Shown here: piece by piece, positions 36,199 through 45,538 of the stretch
Numbering within the stretch: the stretch's first letter is position 1
Layout of the letters: each line of letters begins with the position of its first letter
Origin: an uncultured Rhizobiaceae bacterium
GTDB lineage: Bacteria > Pseudomonadota > Alphaproteobacteria > Rhizobiales > Rhizobiaceae
Direction of reading: 5' to 3'
Assembly (NCBI GenBank): GCA_951813045.1
Contig: CATOTF010000002.1
Coordinates: 3,782,001-3,846,000, forward strand
Length of the DNA: 64,000 nt
Translations under genes and position numbers: made by a program
The notes under the pieces: generated by a model
Told to the model about the DNA's origin: nothing
Databases searched by the model: none
Seen by the model: only the letters and a program-made list of their open reading frames with translations

Positions 36199-37362
36199 TT
36201 ACAGAACAACAACCTTCGCGCCGTTTGGAACCCGCTCGTATAAATCAATCACGTCCTGGTTCATCAGGCGGATACAACCGGAAGAAGCCGCAGTGCCAAT
36301 GGATTCCCATTGTGGGGTTCCATGCAGCCTGTATAAAGTATCAACACCACCCTGGTGCAGGTAAAGCGCGCGCGCGCCCAGCGGGTTGGTGACGCCGCCG
36401 GGCATGCCACCCTTGTCTGCACCCCATTTTGCAAGGTCCGGTCGACGCTGGATCATTTCAGCAGGCGGGGTCCATTTCGGCCATTTTTGTTTCCAGCCAA
36501 TATGCGCAGAACCTGACCATTCAAACCCTGCTTTGCCAACTCCGATTCCATAGCGCATGGCGCGACTGTCACCTTGGATAAGGTAGAGATATTTTGAGCC
36601 AGGGTCGACAACAATGGTGCCGGGTTTATGAGATGTTCTATATTTCACTTCCTGGCGAAGCAGGCGTTTGTTCATCTGCTCAACCGGAATAGCGGCCACC
36701 GCAAACGCACCGTCGACACGGGCGCGATAATCTTCAATATTTTCCAGCGCAGGGTCAGAACTGGCGAACAAACGCCGGCGTAGAAAACCTTTTCTTCCTT
36801 CCGGTCTGGCAGCTTCATTCTGCGCCAATTCCTGTTGACGTATATTTTCAGCACGCGTTAATCTTTGTTCCCGGTCATCTCGACGCTGTTCGGCTGCAGC
36901 CAATCTTCTTTCCGCTCTGGCTTTGCGACGTTTGGCTCTATCAGCGGTGCGTGTCGCACGTCTCTCCTTACGTTCAGCTCTTCTCATCGCCCGCTTGGAC
37001 GATGAGACCTTACGTTTTGCTGCTTTGAGTTTCGATCTATTCTTAATCAGACGGGCTTCCGCACGCGCTTTCGCTTTCTTGGAAATACGTTTACGTTCGA
37101 GCCGTTTCTCATCCCTGGAAATCTGGCGTTCGAGAGCGGCAAATTCTTTCTCAGCTAACGTAACATTCTTTTGCGCAGATTTTTTAGCCTTAACCGCAGA
37201 GTTTTGTTTGGCACTTATGGACGAAATTGAGGGACCGGTATATCCGGAGGTATTGGTTCCAGACGAAGAACACGCTGTCAGAAACAACACAAAACACAGG
37301 GCCAGAAACGTAAAGCCCTGACGCAACCGCAACGCGGGCATTATTTTGATTTGGTAATTCAT
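36199..37362 (-). CDS. L,D-transpeptidase (YkuD) lipoprotein with long basic coiled coil
   Basis: 387 residues. The signal peptide ends in the lipobox FLTAC. Residues ~50-190 form a strongly charged coiled coil rich in Arg, Lys and Glu (RKARAERRLAAAEQRRDDRE). The catalytic YkuD domain (~245-387) has HGTPQWESIGTAASSGCIRL, with the HGT and S-x-G-C-I-R Cys motif. The enzyme forms 3-3 crosslinks in peptidoglycan or attaches outer-membrane proteins to it. The coiled coil may reach across the periplasm. Alphaproteobacteria often carry several such enzymes; this one is monocistronic. Confidence 0.88.
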   Translation of the reverse strand: MNYQIKIMPALRLRQGFTFLALCFVLFLTACSSSGTNTSGYTGPSISSISAKQNSAVKAKKSAQKNVTLAEKEFAALERQISRDEKRLERKRISKKAKARAEARLIKNRSKLKAAKRKVSSSKRAMRRAERKERRATRTADRAKRRKARAERRLAAAEQRRDDREQRLTRAENIRQQELAQNEAARPEGRKGFLRRRLFASSDPALENIEDYRARVDGAFAVAAIPVEQMNKRLLRQEVKYRTSHKPGTIVVDPGSKYLYLIQGDSRAMRYGIGVGKAGFEWSGSAHIGWKQKWPKWTPPAEMIQRRPDLAKWGADKGGMPGGVTNPLGARALYLHQGGVDTLYRLHGTPQWESIGTAASSGCIRLMNQDVIDLYERVPNGAKVVVL

Positions 37363-37627
37363 GAAGTGCGTTTCCCGAACAAATTTAGTCTGACATAAAG
37401 TGAAATATGGTAAATAATTGATAAATACTTCGTACTACCAAAAGCTTTATTTACCATAATTTTTGCGAGTCCTATCAGCCGGACGGCTCCCGCTCAACCA
37501 GATTCACGTAACGGAAACCCGCTTCACTCAAATTTTATGATGAATGCGATAAAATTACATCATTTGACAACTACGGGCCTCAAGACACAATATTGCTGAA
37601 ACAAAACGAGAACCGCCACGATTCTTA

Positions 37628-38119
37628 ATGCCCCTAGTCGCCATTCAGCCTGAAAACCCATTTGTCGACGGACGACAATCTCAAAGAGCGCTGTCCATTC
37701 GCAAGGGGGTAGAGCAGTATTTCTCGCAATCCGGCTGTGTGACATTACCTGAGTTGACACTGCCTACTGGCAGGCGGGCCGATATAATTGCCTTATCTCC
37801 TAAAGGGGCCATTACGATAATTGAAATCAAGTCGTCGATAGCTGATTTCAAGGCTGACAATAAATGGCCGGATTATCGAGAATTTTGTGATCGGTTCCTC
37901 TTTGCAACACTACCGGACGTGCCGGTGGGAATTTTCCCTTCTGACGAAGGTTTCATGGTAGCCGATGACCATGGCGCAGACATGTTGCGGGAGCCTGTTG
38001 AATACAAAGTGGCAGCTGCACGTCGCAAAACCATACATCTCTTGTTTGCCCGATCCAGTGCGCAACGCCTTGCCCGCTGTTGCGCCCATGCCGGGTTGGA
38101 CAGCGCAGAACTTGAATAA
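37628..38119 (+). CDS. mmcB: MmcB-family DNA repair protein
   Basis: 163 residues. The PD-(D/E)xK nuclease-like core is visible as TGRRADIIALSPKGAITIIEIKSS (the D and ExK residues), followed by DNKWPDYREFCDRFLF, typical of the alphaproteobacterial MmcB/DUF1052 family. In Caulobacter MmcB supports repair after mitomycin C damage. It is encoded opposite to regA, with which it converges, ending seven bases apart. Confidence 0.85.
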   Translation: MPLVAIQPENPFVDGRQSQRALSIRKGVEQYFSQSGCVTLPELTLPTGRRADIIALSPKGAITIIEIKSSIADFKADNKWPDYREFCDRFLFATLPDVPVGIFPSDEGFMVADDHGADMLREPVEYKVAAARRKTIHLLFARSSAQRLARCCAHAGLDSAELE

Positions 38120-38126
38120 TTTAAGA

Positions 38127-38699
38127 TTAGCGTGGTGCACGCTTGGCAAGAATACGTTGCAATGTTCGTCGGTGCATATCAAGCCTGCGCGCGGTTTCAG
38201 AGACATTACGATCACATAATTCATAGACGCGCTGAATGTGTTCCCATCGCACCCTGTCGGCAGACATGGGGTTTTCCGGTGGCGCTGCCTTATCGTCCGG
38301 ATCTTGCATCAGAGCAGCATAAACATCATCGGCATCCGCGGGTTTTGCAAGATAATCAATCGCACCGAGTTTTACCGCGGTCACAGCAGTTGCAATATTT
38401 CCGTATCCGGTAAGGACAATAACACGGGTCTGCGCATTCTGTTTCTGCAAGGCGCTGACGATATCCAGTCCGTTCCCATCTTCAAGGCGCATATCTACGA
38501 CGCAATAATCGGGCGCGTCATTCCTAACGTGCTTAATCCCATCGCTAACGGTTTCAGCAAGGGTGATGGAAAACCCACGCCCCTCCATGGCACGGCCAAG
38601 CCGTTGAAGAAAAGGTCGGTCATCATCAACCAGCAGAAGTGTGGGTTGAACATCAATAAGTTCATCATCAGCCGGTGTTGCAGTCATTTCAGTTTCCAC
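38127..38699 (-). CDS. regA: Redox response regulator RegA/ActR/PrrA
   Basis: 190 residues. The receiver domain has LLVDDDRPFLQRL, the phospho-acceptor Asp in YCVVDMRLEDG, VLTGYGNIATAV and the Lys in YLAKPAD. A C-terminal Fis-type helix-turn-helix, NVSETARRLDMHRRTLQRIL, is nearly invariant in RegA/PrrA proteins. It controls energy metabolism genes in response to redox state. GTG at 38699 and ATG at 38687 are both possible starts. The partner kinase gene ends 84 bp upstream on the same strand. Confidence 0.93.
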   Translation of the reverse strand: METEMTATPADDELIDVQPTLLLVDDDRPFLQRLGRAMEGRGFSITLAETVSDGIKHVRNDAPDYCVVDMRLEDGNGLDIVSALQKQNAQTRVIVLTGYGNIATAVTAVKLGAIDYLAKPADADDVYAALMQDPDDKAAPPENPMSADRVRWEHIQRVYELCDRNVSETARRLDMHRRTLQRILAKRAPR

Positions 38700-38783
38700 T
38701 TCAATCTCTTCGACCCATAATATAAGTCATTCAATACAATTTTCGCGTGCGCAAACGTCGCACCCAATATCAATGATCAATTC

Positions 38784-40070
38784 CTAAACGGCAATCCGCT
38801 CTCTTGGCCAGGTGACGCCTACAAAAGCACCGTCTAGATGGGGCGCAAGGGCCTCCTGGTTACTGAAACGAACATCGGCACCGCTGCGTTCAAGCAAGGT
38901 CTTGGCGATAAACAGGCCAAGCCCCATACCCCGTTGCTGCGTATCTTTGTCCCCCTTGCGCCCGGTCACAAAAGGTTCGCCCAGTTGATCAAGAATATTG
39001 CCCGGGAAACCCGCGCCGTCATCGCTGATTTCGATATGGATTTGACGGTCATCCCAGCGCAAAGCGACAACCACTTTTTTCTCCGCAAAATCAACAGCGT
39101 TGTCGATCAGATTGCCCAACCCGTAATGGATGCCCGGGTTACGCGCGATTTCGGGATGTGTATCCTCATCCCCCAGCTTTTGTATATCGATATCGACGCC
39201 AAAATTTCTAAGCGGTGCCACCTCTTCTTCCACCAGAACCAGAAGGCTCTGTTTTTCCAGAATTCCCTCGTTTTCGATCGAGAGCGAGGAGAATTTTTGC
39301 AAAATATCACGGCAACGCTGGGCTTGGTCCCGAAGCAGGGCCGCGTCTTCCCGCATCGCACTATCCTGCGGTAAATCATGCAGCATTTCTTTTGAAACAA
39401 CCGCGATTGTAGCCAGCGGTGTACCAAGTTCATGGGCAGCGGCAGCGGCCAAACCGTCAAGGTTTGAAAGATGCTGTTCGCGCTGTAACACCAGTTCGGT
39501 CGCCGACAGAGCATCCGCAAGCTTGCGCGCTTCCTCCGCCACGCGAAATACATAAATCGCGGTAAATGCGAGCGTGCAAACAATCGCGACCCAAACGCCT
39601 GCAATATATAAAAACGGCAAATTAAATGGTGTTTGCGGGTCCCAGGGCAATGGCAGATATAAAAATGCAATCACCGTAATAACGGCGACCGCAAGAATGC
39701 CCAGCATCACGATATGCCATTGACCAAGCGACGTTGACGAAACAACAACCGGTGCCAGCAACAGGATCGCAAACGGGTTTTGCAAGCCCCCGGTTAACAG
39801 CAACAGCAGACCAAGCTGAACAATATCAAAGGCAAGAAGTGAAAATGCACCATTGCTGGGAAGCCGGTGGCTGACCTTATAGTGCTGGGCAAGATAGACG
39901 TTCAAAATCCCTGATACGGCGATAAGCGCGAGGCAGATTTCCCAGGGCAGCGGGTATTGAAACCCAAAAACAATAACCAATACCGCGCCAACCTGCCCGA
40001 TTATCGCATACCAGCGCAGGCGGATCAGCGCCCGGTTGGGTATTACCTGCTCATAGATTTCTTTGTTCAT
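38784..40070 (-). CDS. regB: Redox sensor histidine kinase RegB/ActS/PrrB
   Basis: 428 residues with six N-terminal membrane helices. The H-box AAAAHELGTPLATIAVVSKEM is the RegB hallmark. The redox-active Cys is in RDQAQRCRDIL. The ATPase domain shows GNLIDNAVDFA and DDGAGFPGN/GMGLGLFIAKTL. It monitors respiratory-chain redox state at the inner membrane and phosphorylates RegA. Here the order is kinase first, regulator second on one strand, unlike the divergent layout in Rhodobacter. Confidence 0.93.
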   Translation of the reverse strand: MNKEIYEQVIPNRALIRLRWYAIIGQVGAVLVIVFGFQYPLPWEICLALIAVSGILNVYLAQHYKVSHRLPSNGAFSLLAFDIVQLGLLLLLTGGLQNPFAILLLAPVVVSSTSLGQWHIVMLGILAVAVITVIAFLYLPLPWDPQTPFNLPFLYIAGVWVAIVCTLAFTAIYVFRVAEEARKLADALSATELVLQREQHLSNLDGLAAAAAHELGTPLATIAVVSKEMLHDLPQDSAMREDAALLRDQAQRCRDILQKFSSLSIENEGILEKQSLLVLVEEEVAPLRNFGVDIDIQKLGDEDTHPEIARNPGIHYGLGNLIDNAVDFAEKKVVVALRWDDRQIHIEISDDGAGFPGNILDQLGEPFVTGRKGDKDTQQRGMGLGLFIAKTLLERSGADVRFSNQEALAPHLDGAFVGVTWPRERIAV

Positions 40071-40215
40071 CTAGCACTCTCCAGAATCCGGCCCAGTCTA
40101 ACGCAGTATCTCAATAAAAATCCCGGTCAGTTTGCCACACCTTTGACCAAGCCATTTCTGGGGAACCTATGTTGGTCGTAACTTTGCCCCATAAAATCAA
40201 TATGCGCGGAGCCAT

Positions 40216-40602
40216 ATGTCCTACCTCCACCAAATGCAAAGATGGTTGCCGCTTGTGACCTTAACCGTTCTGGCGCTGGTCTATGAACCGGTTCGATCCG
40301 GGTTTACCTTTTCTGACCAACAATGTGATCTGACGGCAAATTCGGGAAATGTGCAAAGCGCGTTTTTCAATCTCCGCCATATTATTTCATATGGGCTATT
40401 ATGTTTGGTGGCAGCGGCGGCCTTTCGCCAATACAGGCTTTTGACAGTTGCAGCGGGTGTATTTTTATTTTCCGTCTTTTTGGAAATTGAACAATCCTTC
40501 TTCTCCACGGGCCATTGCCGGTTACGCGACTTAATTCCAAATCTAGTTGGCATCGGTGCGGTTATTATCATTATTCACATGACGGTGGTCTTACGCCGGT
40601 AA
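40216..40602 (+). CDS. VanZ-like family membrane protein (second copy)
   Basis: 128 residues with three to four membrane segments. The VanZ-like signature is present as FLEIEQSFFSTGHCRLRDLIPNLVGIG; the E, Q, H, R, D and N positions correspond to the conserved polar residues. FNLRHIISYGLLCLV matches the earlier conserved His helix. Function unknown. It is convergent with hrpB, four bases away. Confidence 0.7.
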   Translation: MSYLHQMQRWLPLVTLTVLALVYEPVRSGFTFSDQQCDLTANSGNVQSAFFNLRHIISYGLLCLVAAAAFRQYRLLTVAAGVFLFSVFLEIEQSFFSTGHCRLRDLIPNLVGIGAVIIIIHMTVVLRR

Positions 40603-40605
40603 TGG

Positions 40606-43122
40606 CTAATTTTTACGCGGTTTAACCCGTTTGGTTGGATCCGCATTTATCGGGTCTTCAGGCCATGGGTGTTTGGGGTATCGTCCTCGCAGGTCTGCCC
40701 GCACATCGCGCCATGACCCACGCCAGAAGGCTGGCAGGTCCTGGGTAATTTGTATTGGCCGTCCGGCGGGCGACAGGAGTTCGATCTCGAGAGGAAGCTT
40801 CCCGTCAAGCACGCTTGGATGGACATCAAGGCCGAACAATTCCTGCGGCCTGATTCCCAACACCACTTTTCCCTGCTCCGATTTTTCGTAACTAAGGGGA
40901 ACACGCGACCCGCTCGGCGCATCAAAATGCGAGGGGACAAGCCTGACCAGTTCACCGTTTGAAGGGTAACCGGCGAGCTGCATCAAGCCGTCCTGAAGAG
41001 TTTCCACTTTCAACTGAGAAAGTGCGGTTACACCTTCAAGATAAGGCAGCAACCAGATTTCAAGGTTTGCTAAAAGCGCATCATCACTAACATCGGGCCA
41101 AGGGTCGCCCAGATGATTGTGAAGCAGTGATAATCTTTGCCGCAGTTCGATTACCCGGTCTTGCCATGGCAACAGGGACAATCCGTGTTCGCGTATCGCG
41201 TCGCCGAGCGCCATTGAGTAATCAACGGAAAGGTCTTTAACCAGTACAGGTTTTTCCAGTTCCAAAGCGCCCAGCATGAGTGACCGGTAGGTCTTAAATG
41301 CCCCGGTTTTGACATCGAAATGGGTCTTTTCCTGCCTTGTAATGTCATTCGTAAAATAAATGCTCAGGTCGTTCTTAATGAGCGGCACGGCGGATGTAAT
41401 ACGCGCGGCGCCTGCCCGCCCAACCATATCCAAGACGACAAGATAGTCGCTTGTTGCCAGATTATCACTGCCGTCCAATTGCGCACCGCGCCCGTTTGCC
41501 AGTCGAAACCTGACTGTCCCGTCGGGGCCTTGCCCGCGTTTTTGTGCAATCCTATCCGTGCGACCAAATGCGAGCAATACACCATCTTCTATGTGGTCAC
41601 CCGGGGGACCACCGGACTCAGCAGTGGCCAATGAGTGCGCTCTTTTCGCAATTGAGCCCGCCATGGACCGCAATTTTTCACTCCGCTTTGAGCCATCCTG
41701 CAACACCCTGTCTGCCCGCTCGCTCAAGTCTACCGACCAGCCCCCCGCCCCTCTTTCCTGGAGAAGTAACGAGAGCAATGCCGCACGATTGGCGGCTTGT
41801 GGCGATAATTGTGCTGCAGATAATACCGAGTTGGCCGATGACGGATCCATCGGCAGGCTTCGTATGGCTTTGCCATGGGGTAAAATCTGGTGTTCCTTGC
41901 TCAGGGCTCCAATGGTAACGAGCTTTTTTCGTGCTTCATTAACTGCTGGTTCTGGCGGTTGATCGAGCCATTTAAGCTGAGCAAAATCAGTCACGCCCCA
42001 TTCAGCCAGATCGAGCACAAATGACGTTAGACCAGCATTGAGGATTTCCGGAATTGTGTGCTTTGGCAATGCCGCCGTCTGCCCTTCATGCCACAGGCGT
42101 ATCGCCTTGCCCGGCCCCAAACGTCCCGCACGCCCCGCCCGCTGATTAACCGACGCCTGCGATGCCCGAACAGTCTGCAACCGGGTTAATCCCGTTGCCG
42201 GTTCAAACACGGGTTGTCGTGACAACCCGCTATCAATTACGGTTGTAATGCCTTCAATGGTCAAAGAGGTTTCAGCAATCGCGCTGGATAAAACCACTTT
42301 TCGATCACCGGCCTTTACGGGTGCAATGGCTGCGTCCTGCTCATTCTGAGACAACGCACCATAAAGCCGGTGCAACGAGACCGCACCGGTCAGCTTTTCT
42401 TCAAGCAATTTATATGTACGTTCAATTTCCCCCTGCCCGGGTAGAAACACAAGAATACTGCCCTGTTGCGTCGTGGAGATTTCCTGCCTAACGACATGTG
42501 CAACTAGTTGCTCAATTCGTTGGGCTGGTGGGCGATCCACATGGGTAATATCGACGGGAAAACTTCGCCCTTCACTCTCGATAACTTCCGCATCCATTAA
42601 GTCGGCGACTGCGGCACCATCAATCGTTGCCGATATGGGGATAAGCCGCAGGTCGTCTCGCAGCCCGGCCTGTAGATCAAGGCAAAGCGCAAGTACCAGA
42701 TCACCGTCCAGACTTCGCTCGTGAAACTCGTCAAAGAGCACGGTTGCGACTTTTTCAAGGCCGGGATCATCCGCCAGCATACGGGTAAATACGCCTTCTG
42801 TAACCACCTCGATAATCGTATCTTTCGAGACCTTACTGTCAAAGCGAACCCGATAACCAACACGTTGCCCAACAGCTTCACCAAGCAAAGACGCCATTCG
42901 GCTTGCTGCCGCGCGGGCGGCCAAACGACGGGGCTCCAGCACGATAATCTTGCGCCCCTGGCGCCAATCAGCATCGATCAGGGCCAGCGGAACAAGCGTT
43001 GTCTTACCCGCACCGGGCGGGGCGATAATGACCAGATTTGAAGTCGCTTCCAGCGCGCTTAAAACACCGGGTAGAATATTTTTTACGGGAAGGTCTGGAA
43101 GAATATCGCGCGTCATATTCAA
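40606..43122 (-). CDS. hrpB: ATP-dependent helicase HrpB
   Basis: 838 residues, the normal HrpB length. Motif I is APPGAGKTTLVPLAL, motif II is DEFHERS (DExH), motif III is SATIDG and motif VI is QRAGRAGRLGPG, followed by HA2/OB-type regions and the HrpB C-terminal domain. HrpB is a DEAH RNA helicase-like protein; its physiological role is not well defined. The gene directly upstream (in read direction) is the decayed ABC transporter, 15 bp away. Confidence 0.93.
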   Translation of the reverse strand: MNMTRDILPDLPVKNILPGVLSALEATSNLVIIAPPGAGKTTLVPLALIDADWRQGRKIIVLEPRRLAARAAASRMASLLGEAVGQRVGYRVRFDSKVSKDTIIEVVTEGVFTRMLADDPGLEKVATVLFDEFHERSLDGDLVLALCLDLQAGLRDDLRLIPISATIDGAAVADLMDAEVIESEGRSFPVDITHVDRPPAQRIEQLVAHVVRQEISTTQQGSILVFLPGQGEIERTYKLLEEKLTGAVSLHRLYGALSQNEQDAAIAPVKAGDRKVVLSSAIAETSLTIEGITTVIDSGLSRQPVFEPATGLTRLQTVRASQASVNQRAGRAGRLGPGKAIRLWHEGQTAALPKHTIPEILNAGLTSFVLDLAEWGVTDFAQLKWLDQPPEPAVNEARKKLVTIGALSKEHQILPHGKAIRSLPMDPSSANSVLSAAQLSPQAANRAALLSLLLQERGAGGWSVDLSERADRVLQDGSKRSEKLRSMAGSIAKRAHSLATAESGGPPGDHIEDGVLLAFGRTDRIAQKRGQGPDGTVRFRLANGRGAQLDGSDNLATSDYLVVLDMVGRAGAARITSAVPLIKNDLSIYFTNDITRQEKTHFDVKTGAFKTYRSLMLGALELEKPVLVKDLSVDYSMALGDAIREHGLSLLPWQDRVIELRQRLSLLHNHLGDPWPDVSDDALLANLEIWLLPYLEGVTALSQLKVETLQDGLMQLAGYPSNGELVRLVPSHFDAPSGSRVPLSYEKSEQGKVVLGIRPQELFGLDVHPSVLDGKLPLEIELLSPAGRPIQITQDLPAFWRGSWRDVRADLRGRYPKHPWPEDPINADPTKRVKPRKN

Positions 43123-43137
43123 CCTTTATCCTTCACG

Positions 43138-43445
43138 CTAGGAACCGTCGAGGCGCAAGACCGATCCGCCAGCCGCAGCGGCGTCAGCCTCATCATGGGT
43201 GACAAGAATGATCGGCAGGTTTTGACGGCTCGCCACTTCAAACACAATCGCCCTTATCTTGTCACGCCTGTCAGCATCCAGCTTGGAAAACGGTTCATCG
43301 AGTAACAGGGTTGATGGTTGAGACAGCAGTACCCGCACCAGTGCAACCCGCGCCTTCTGTCCACCGGAAAGTGTTGCCGGGTCACGGTCGTAAAAGTCAG
43401 AAAGCCCCACCTGATAAAGCATCGCTTCCGCCTCTTCCTTGCGTC
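43138..43445 (-). pseudogene. YnjD-like ABC ATPase, C-terminal fragment
   Basis: Only the second half of an ABC ATPase remains: LSGGQKARVALVRVLLS signature, LLLDEPFSKLD Walker B and ILVTHDEADAAA switch His. Walker A and the Q-loop are missing. The fragment is fused in frame to permease sequence (around ICARR/KEEAEAM, near 43445), which indicates a deletion between the two genes. It cannot bind ATP normally. Confidence 0.85.
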
Positions 43446-44279
43446 GCGCGCACATTTTCTCCAAACCAATCCAGATTAGAATGCCCCCCACCGTGACACC
43501 CAGCTGTAATATAGCGCCCGCCGATGCAACGTAACGTAGGTTGGTATCAGGATCACCCATCCATTGCGTTAAACGTACAGCAAGTGTCGGTAGCGTGGAT
43601 GGCCCTAGTATGACCGCCGCATCGAAGACAGATGTGGCCTAGGCAATGACGGCAAAAACCGCAAGACGCACCTGTCGGTATACGGCTGGCCACGTTAAAA
43701 ATATAAAACCGGATATGCGGCCATACCCAAATGTTCGTGCGATTTGCCCTGACGGTCCGGCCTGAGTTTGCGGAAGTGCAGCCAATGTCACCAAGAGTAA
43801 AAACGGTATTTCCTTGGCGATCAGACCCGCCATCATCGACAACCCATAAGGGTCGTTCAAAATAAGCCAGTCCGGGGGGCGGCAAGTCCGGACAATTCCG
43901 GAGAAATCATCCGCATGATAAATCCGGACGGTGCGATGAGAAACGCCCGTCCAAATGCTGCTGCTGCATGGAGGACCGATAACAACGGTGAAATAATATG
44001 CTGAACGCGTGAAAACACACGTGTGCAATACCAACCACTGACAAACAGCACCACAATGCAAAATGCTATTGCGGTTGTTCCGAGCCCTGTTACCAGAGAA
44101 AGTAAAACGGACCTGCGAAGACCGAGGAATTCAAGCAGGGTTGCAAAATGTGCAAAGGTCAGTTCAAACCCGCCTAATGCAGGTAAATAACCAAAGGCCG
44201 GTAAAACTGTTGCCAACAGTCCAAATACCACGGGGCCCAGCAGTACAAGAACAGCTAGCGCCGGGGCAAAACGCAACAT
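43446..44279 (-). pseudogene. YnjC-like ABC permease, truncated and frameshifted
   Basis: It starts as a normal permease (FAPALAVLVLLGPVVFGLL). It then shifts frame at a six-G run (43874-43879 on the plus strand) and continues as PPDWLILNDPYGLSMMAGL and KEIPFLLLVTLAALPQ. It meets an in-frame TAG near 43639 just before TSVFDAAVILGPSTLPTLAVRL. The second half of the roughly 510-residue family is deleted. Multiple independent lesions rule out sequencing error as the sole cause. Confidence 0.85.
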
Positions 44280-44309
44280 GGGCCGGTTTCTAAATCTTGT
44301 GGTTTTGAA

Positions 44310-45475
44310 CTAGTTACCAGCACCGTAGCGGCGGGTCCATTCTTTCTCGATTTCCACCATCCAACTGGGATGAGGCTCTGGCAACATCGGGTCGAGTTCT
44401 TCGGGCTTCAAGGTTGCAATACCAAGGTCAAGGGCTGCAAAACGCGCTTTATCTTCATCATTCATCTTTGCAACATTCAGCACGGTCGGGTCACCCCAAA
44501 TATTCGGGTCCTGTTTGCGCATTTGCGCTTCCGGAGTAATCAGGAAATTGGCAAGCAGAAGAGCGCCGGCTTTTGCAGTCGCGTTATAAGGAATAGCGAC
44601 AAAATGGGTATTGCCCAATGTACCACCTAAAAATGTAAAGGAGCGCACAGTGTCGGGAAGTTTATTCTGGGCGATCGCGCTGCACGCATCCGCCGGGTTG
44701 AACTCAAATATGATATCCAGTTCCCCGTCCCCTAACATCTGAGACATGGCCGGATAGTTTTTGGGATAGGCGCGACCGCTACGCCACATATTGGGATGCA
44801 GTTCATCAAGAAGCTTGAACAGCGGTTGAGTAACCTGAAGGAATTCATTCGTCTTAACCGGCTGCAATAATTTTCCTGGCTCCTTGATCACTTCTGAAAG
44901 TGCCTGCTTCAAAAAAGAAGAACCGATGAAGGACGGCGGAGCGGGATAGGAAAAGCGGCCTTTGTTGGCAGCGGATCACTTAACAAGTTCGCGAACTGAA
45001 TTTGGCACTTCACCGGATTTCTCTCGCGCAGTGTCATGGAAAAATATCAATTTAGCACCACCCCAGGGGGATTCCATTCCTTCAGTGGAAATGGTGAAAT
45101 CGACGGTGATCGTTGGCTTGTTCTCAACATCAACATATTGCCAATTTGGCAATTGATCTGCTCAGCCGGGCGAAAACAACAGGTTCTGTCGTTTCATGGA
45201 CGCAAAAATTTCACCATTGATCCAGATCAGGTCAATACGACCATCTTCATCCTTACCGGCAGTTTTTTGGCAATCACGGTTGCTACAGCATTGGCCGTAT
45301 CATCGAGCTTGACGTGTTCAACGGTAACACCGTAGCGGGTTTTTAACTCACGCCCGGCCCAGGCGATGTAATCATTGATATTCTGTGACCCGCTCCATGC
45401 GTTGAAATAGACGGTCTGACCACAGGCCGCTTCTTGTACACCTGTCCAATTTTTAGGGTCGGGATTTTCTGCCAT
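44310..45475 (-). pseudogene. YnjB-like ABC substrate-binding protein, frameshifted
   Basis: The N-terminal part, YFNAWSGSQNINDYIAWAG and RYGVTVEHVKLDDTANAV, is typical of YnjB. The frame is lost near 45260 after an A-rich run. It resumes as GKDEDGRIDLIWINGEIFAS, is lost again near 45165, resumes as NWQYVDVENKPTITVDF, and has an in-frame TGA near 44980 before SAANKGRFSYPAPPSFIGSS. The last 200 codons are open. At least three lesions make it a pseudogene. The transporter's substrate was probably a small cofactor or osmolyte, unknown. Confidence 0.85.
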
Positions 45476-45538
45476 TGCACTGCAGGTAAACCGATGAATA
45501 TATACTGGGCGAGTGACCAGATCACATACTGGTGATAG

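Noticed and set aside
43138-44279. Programmed frameshifting in the ABC permease
   Set aside because: An additional in-frame TAG, loss of half the permease and of Walker A show decay rather than recoding.
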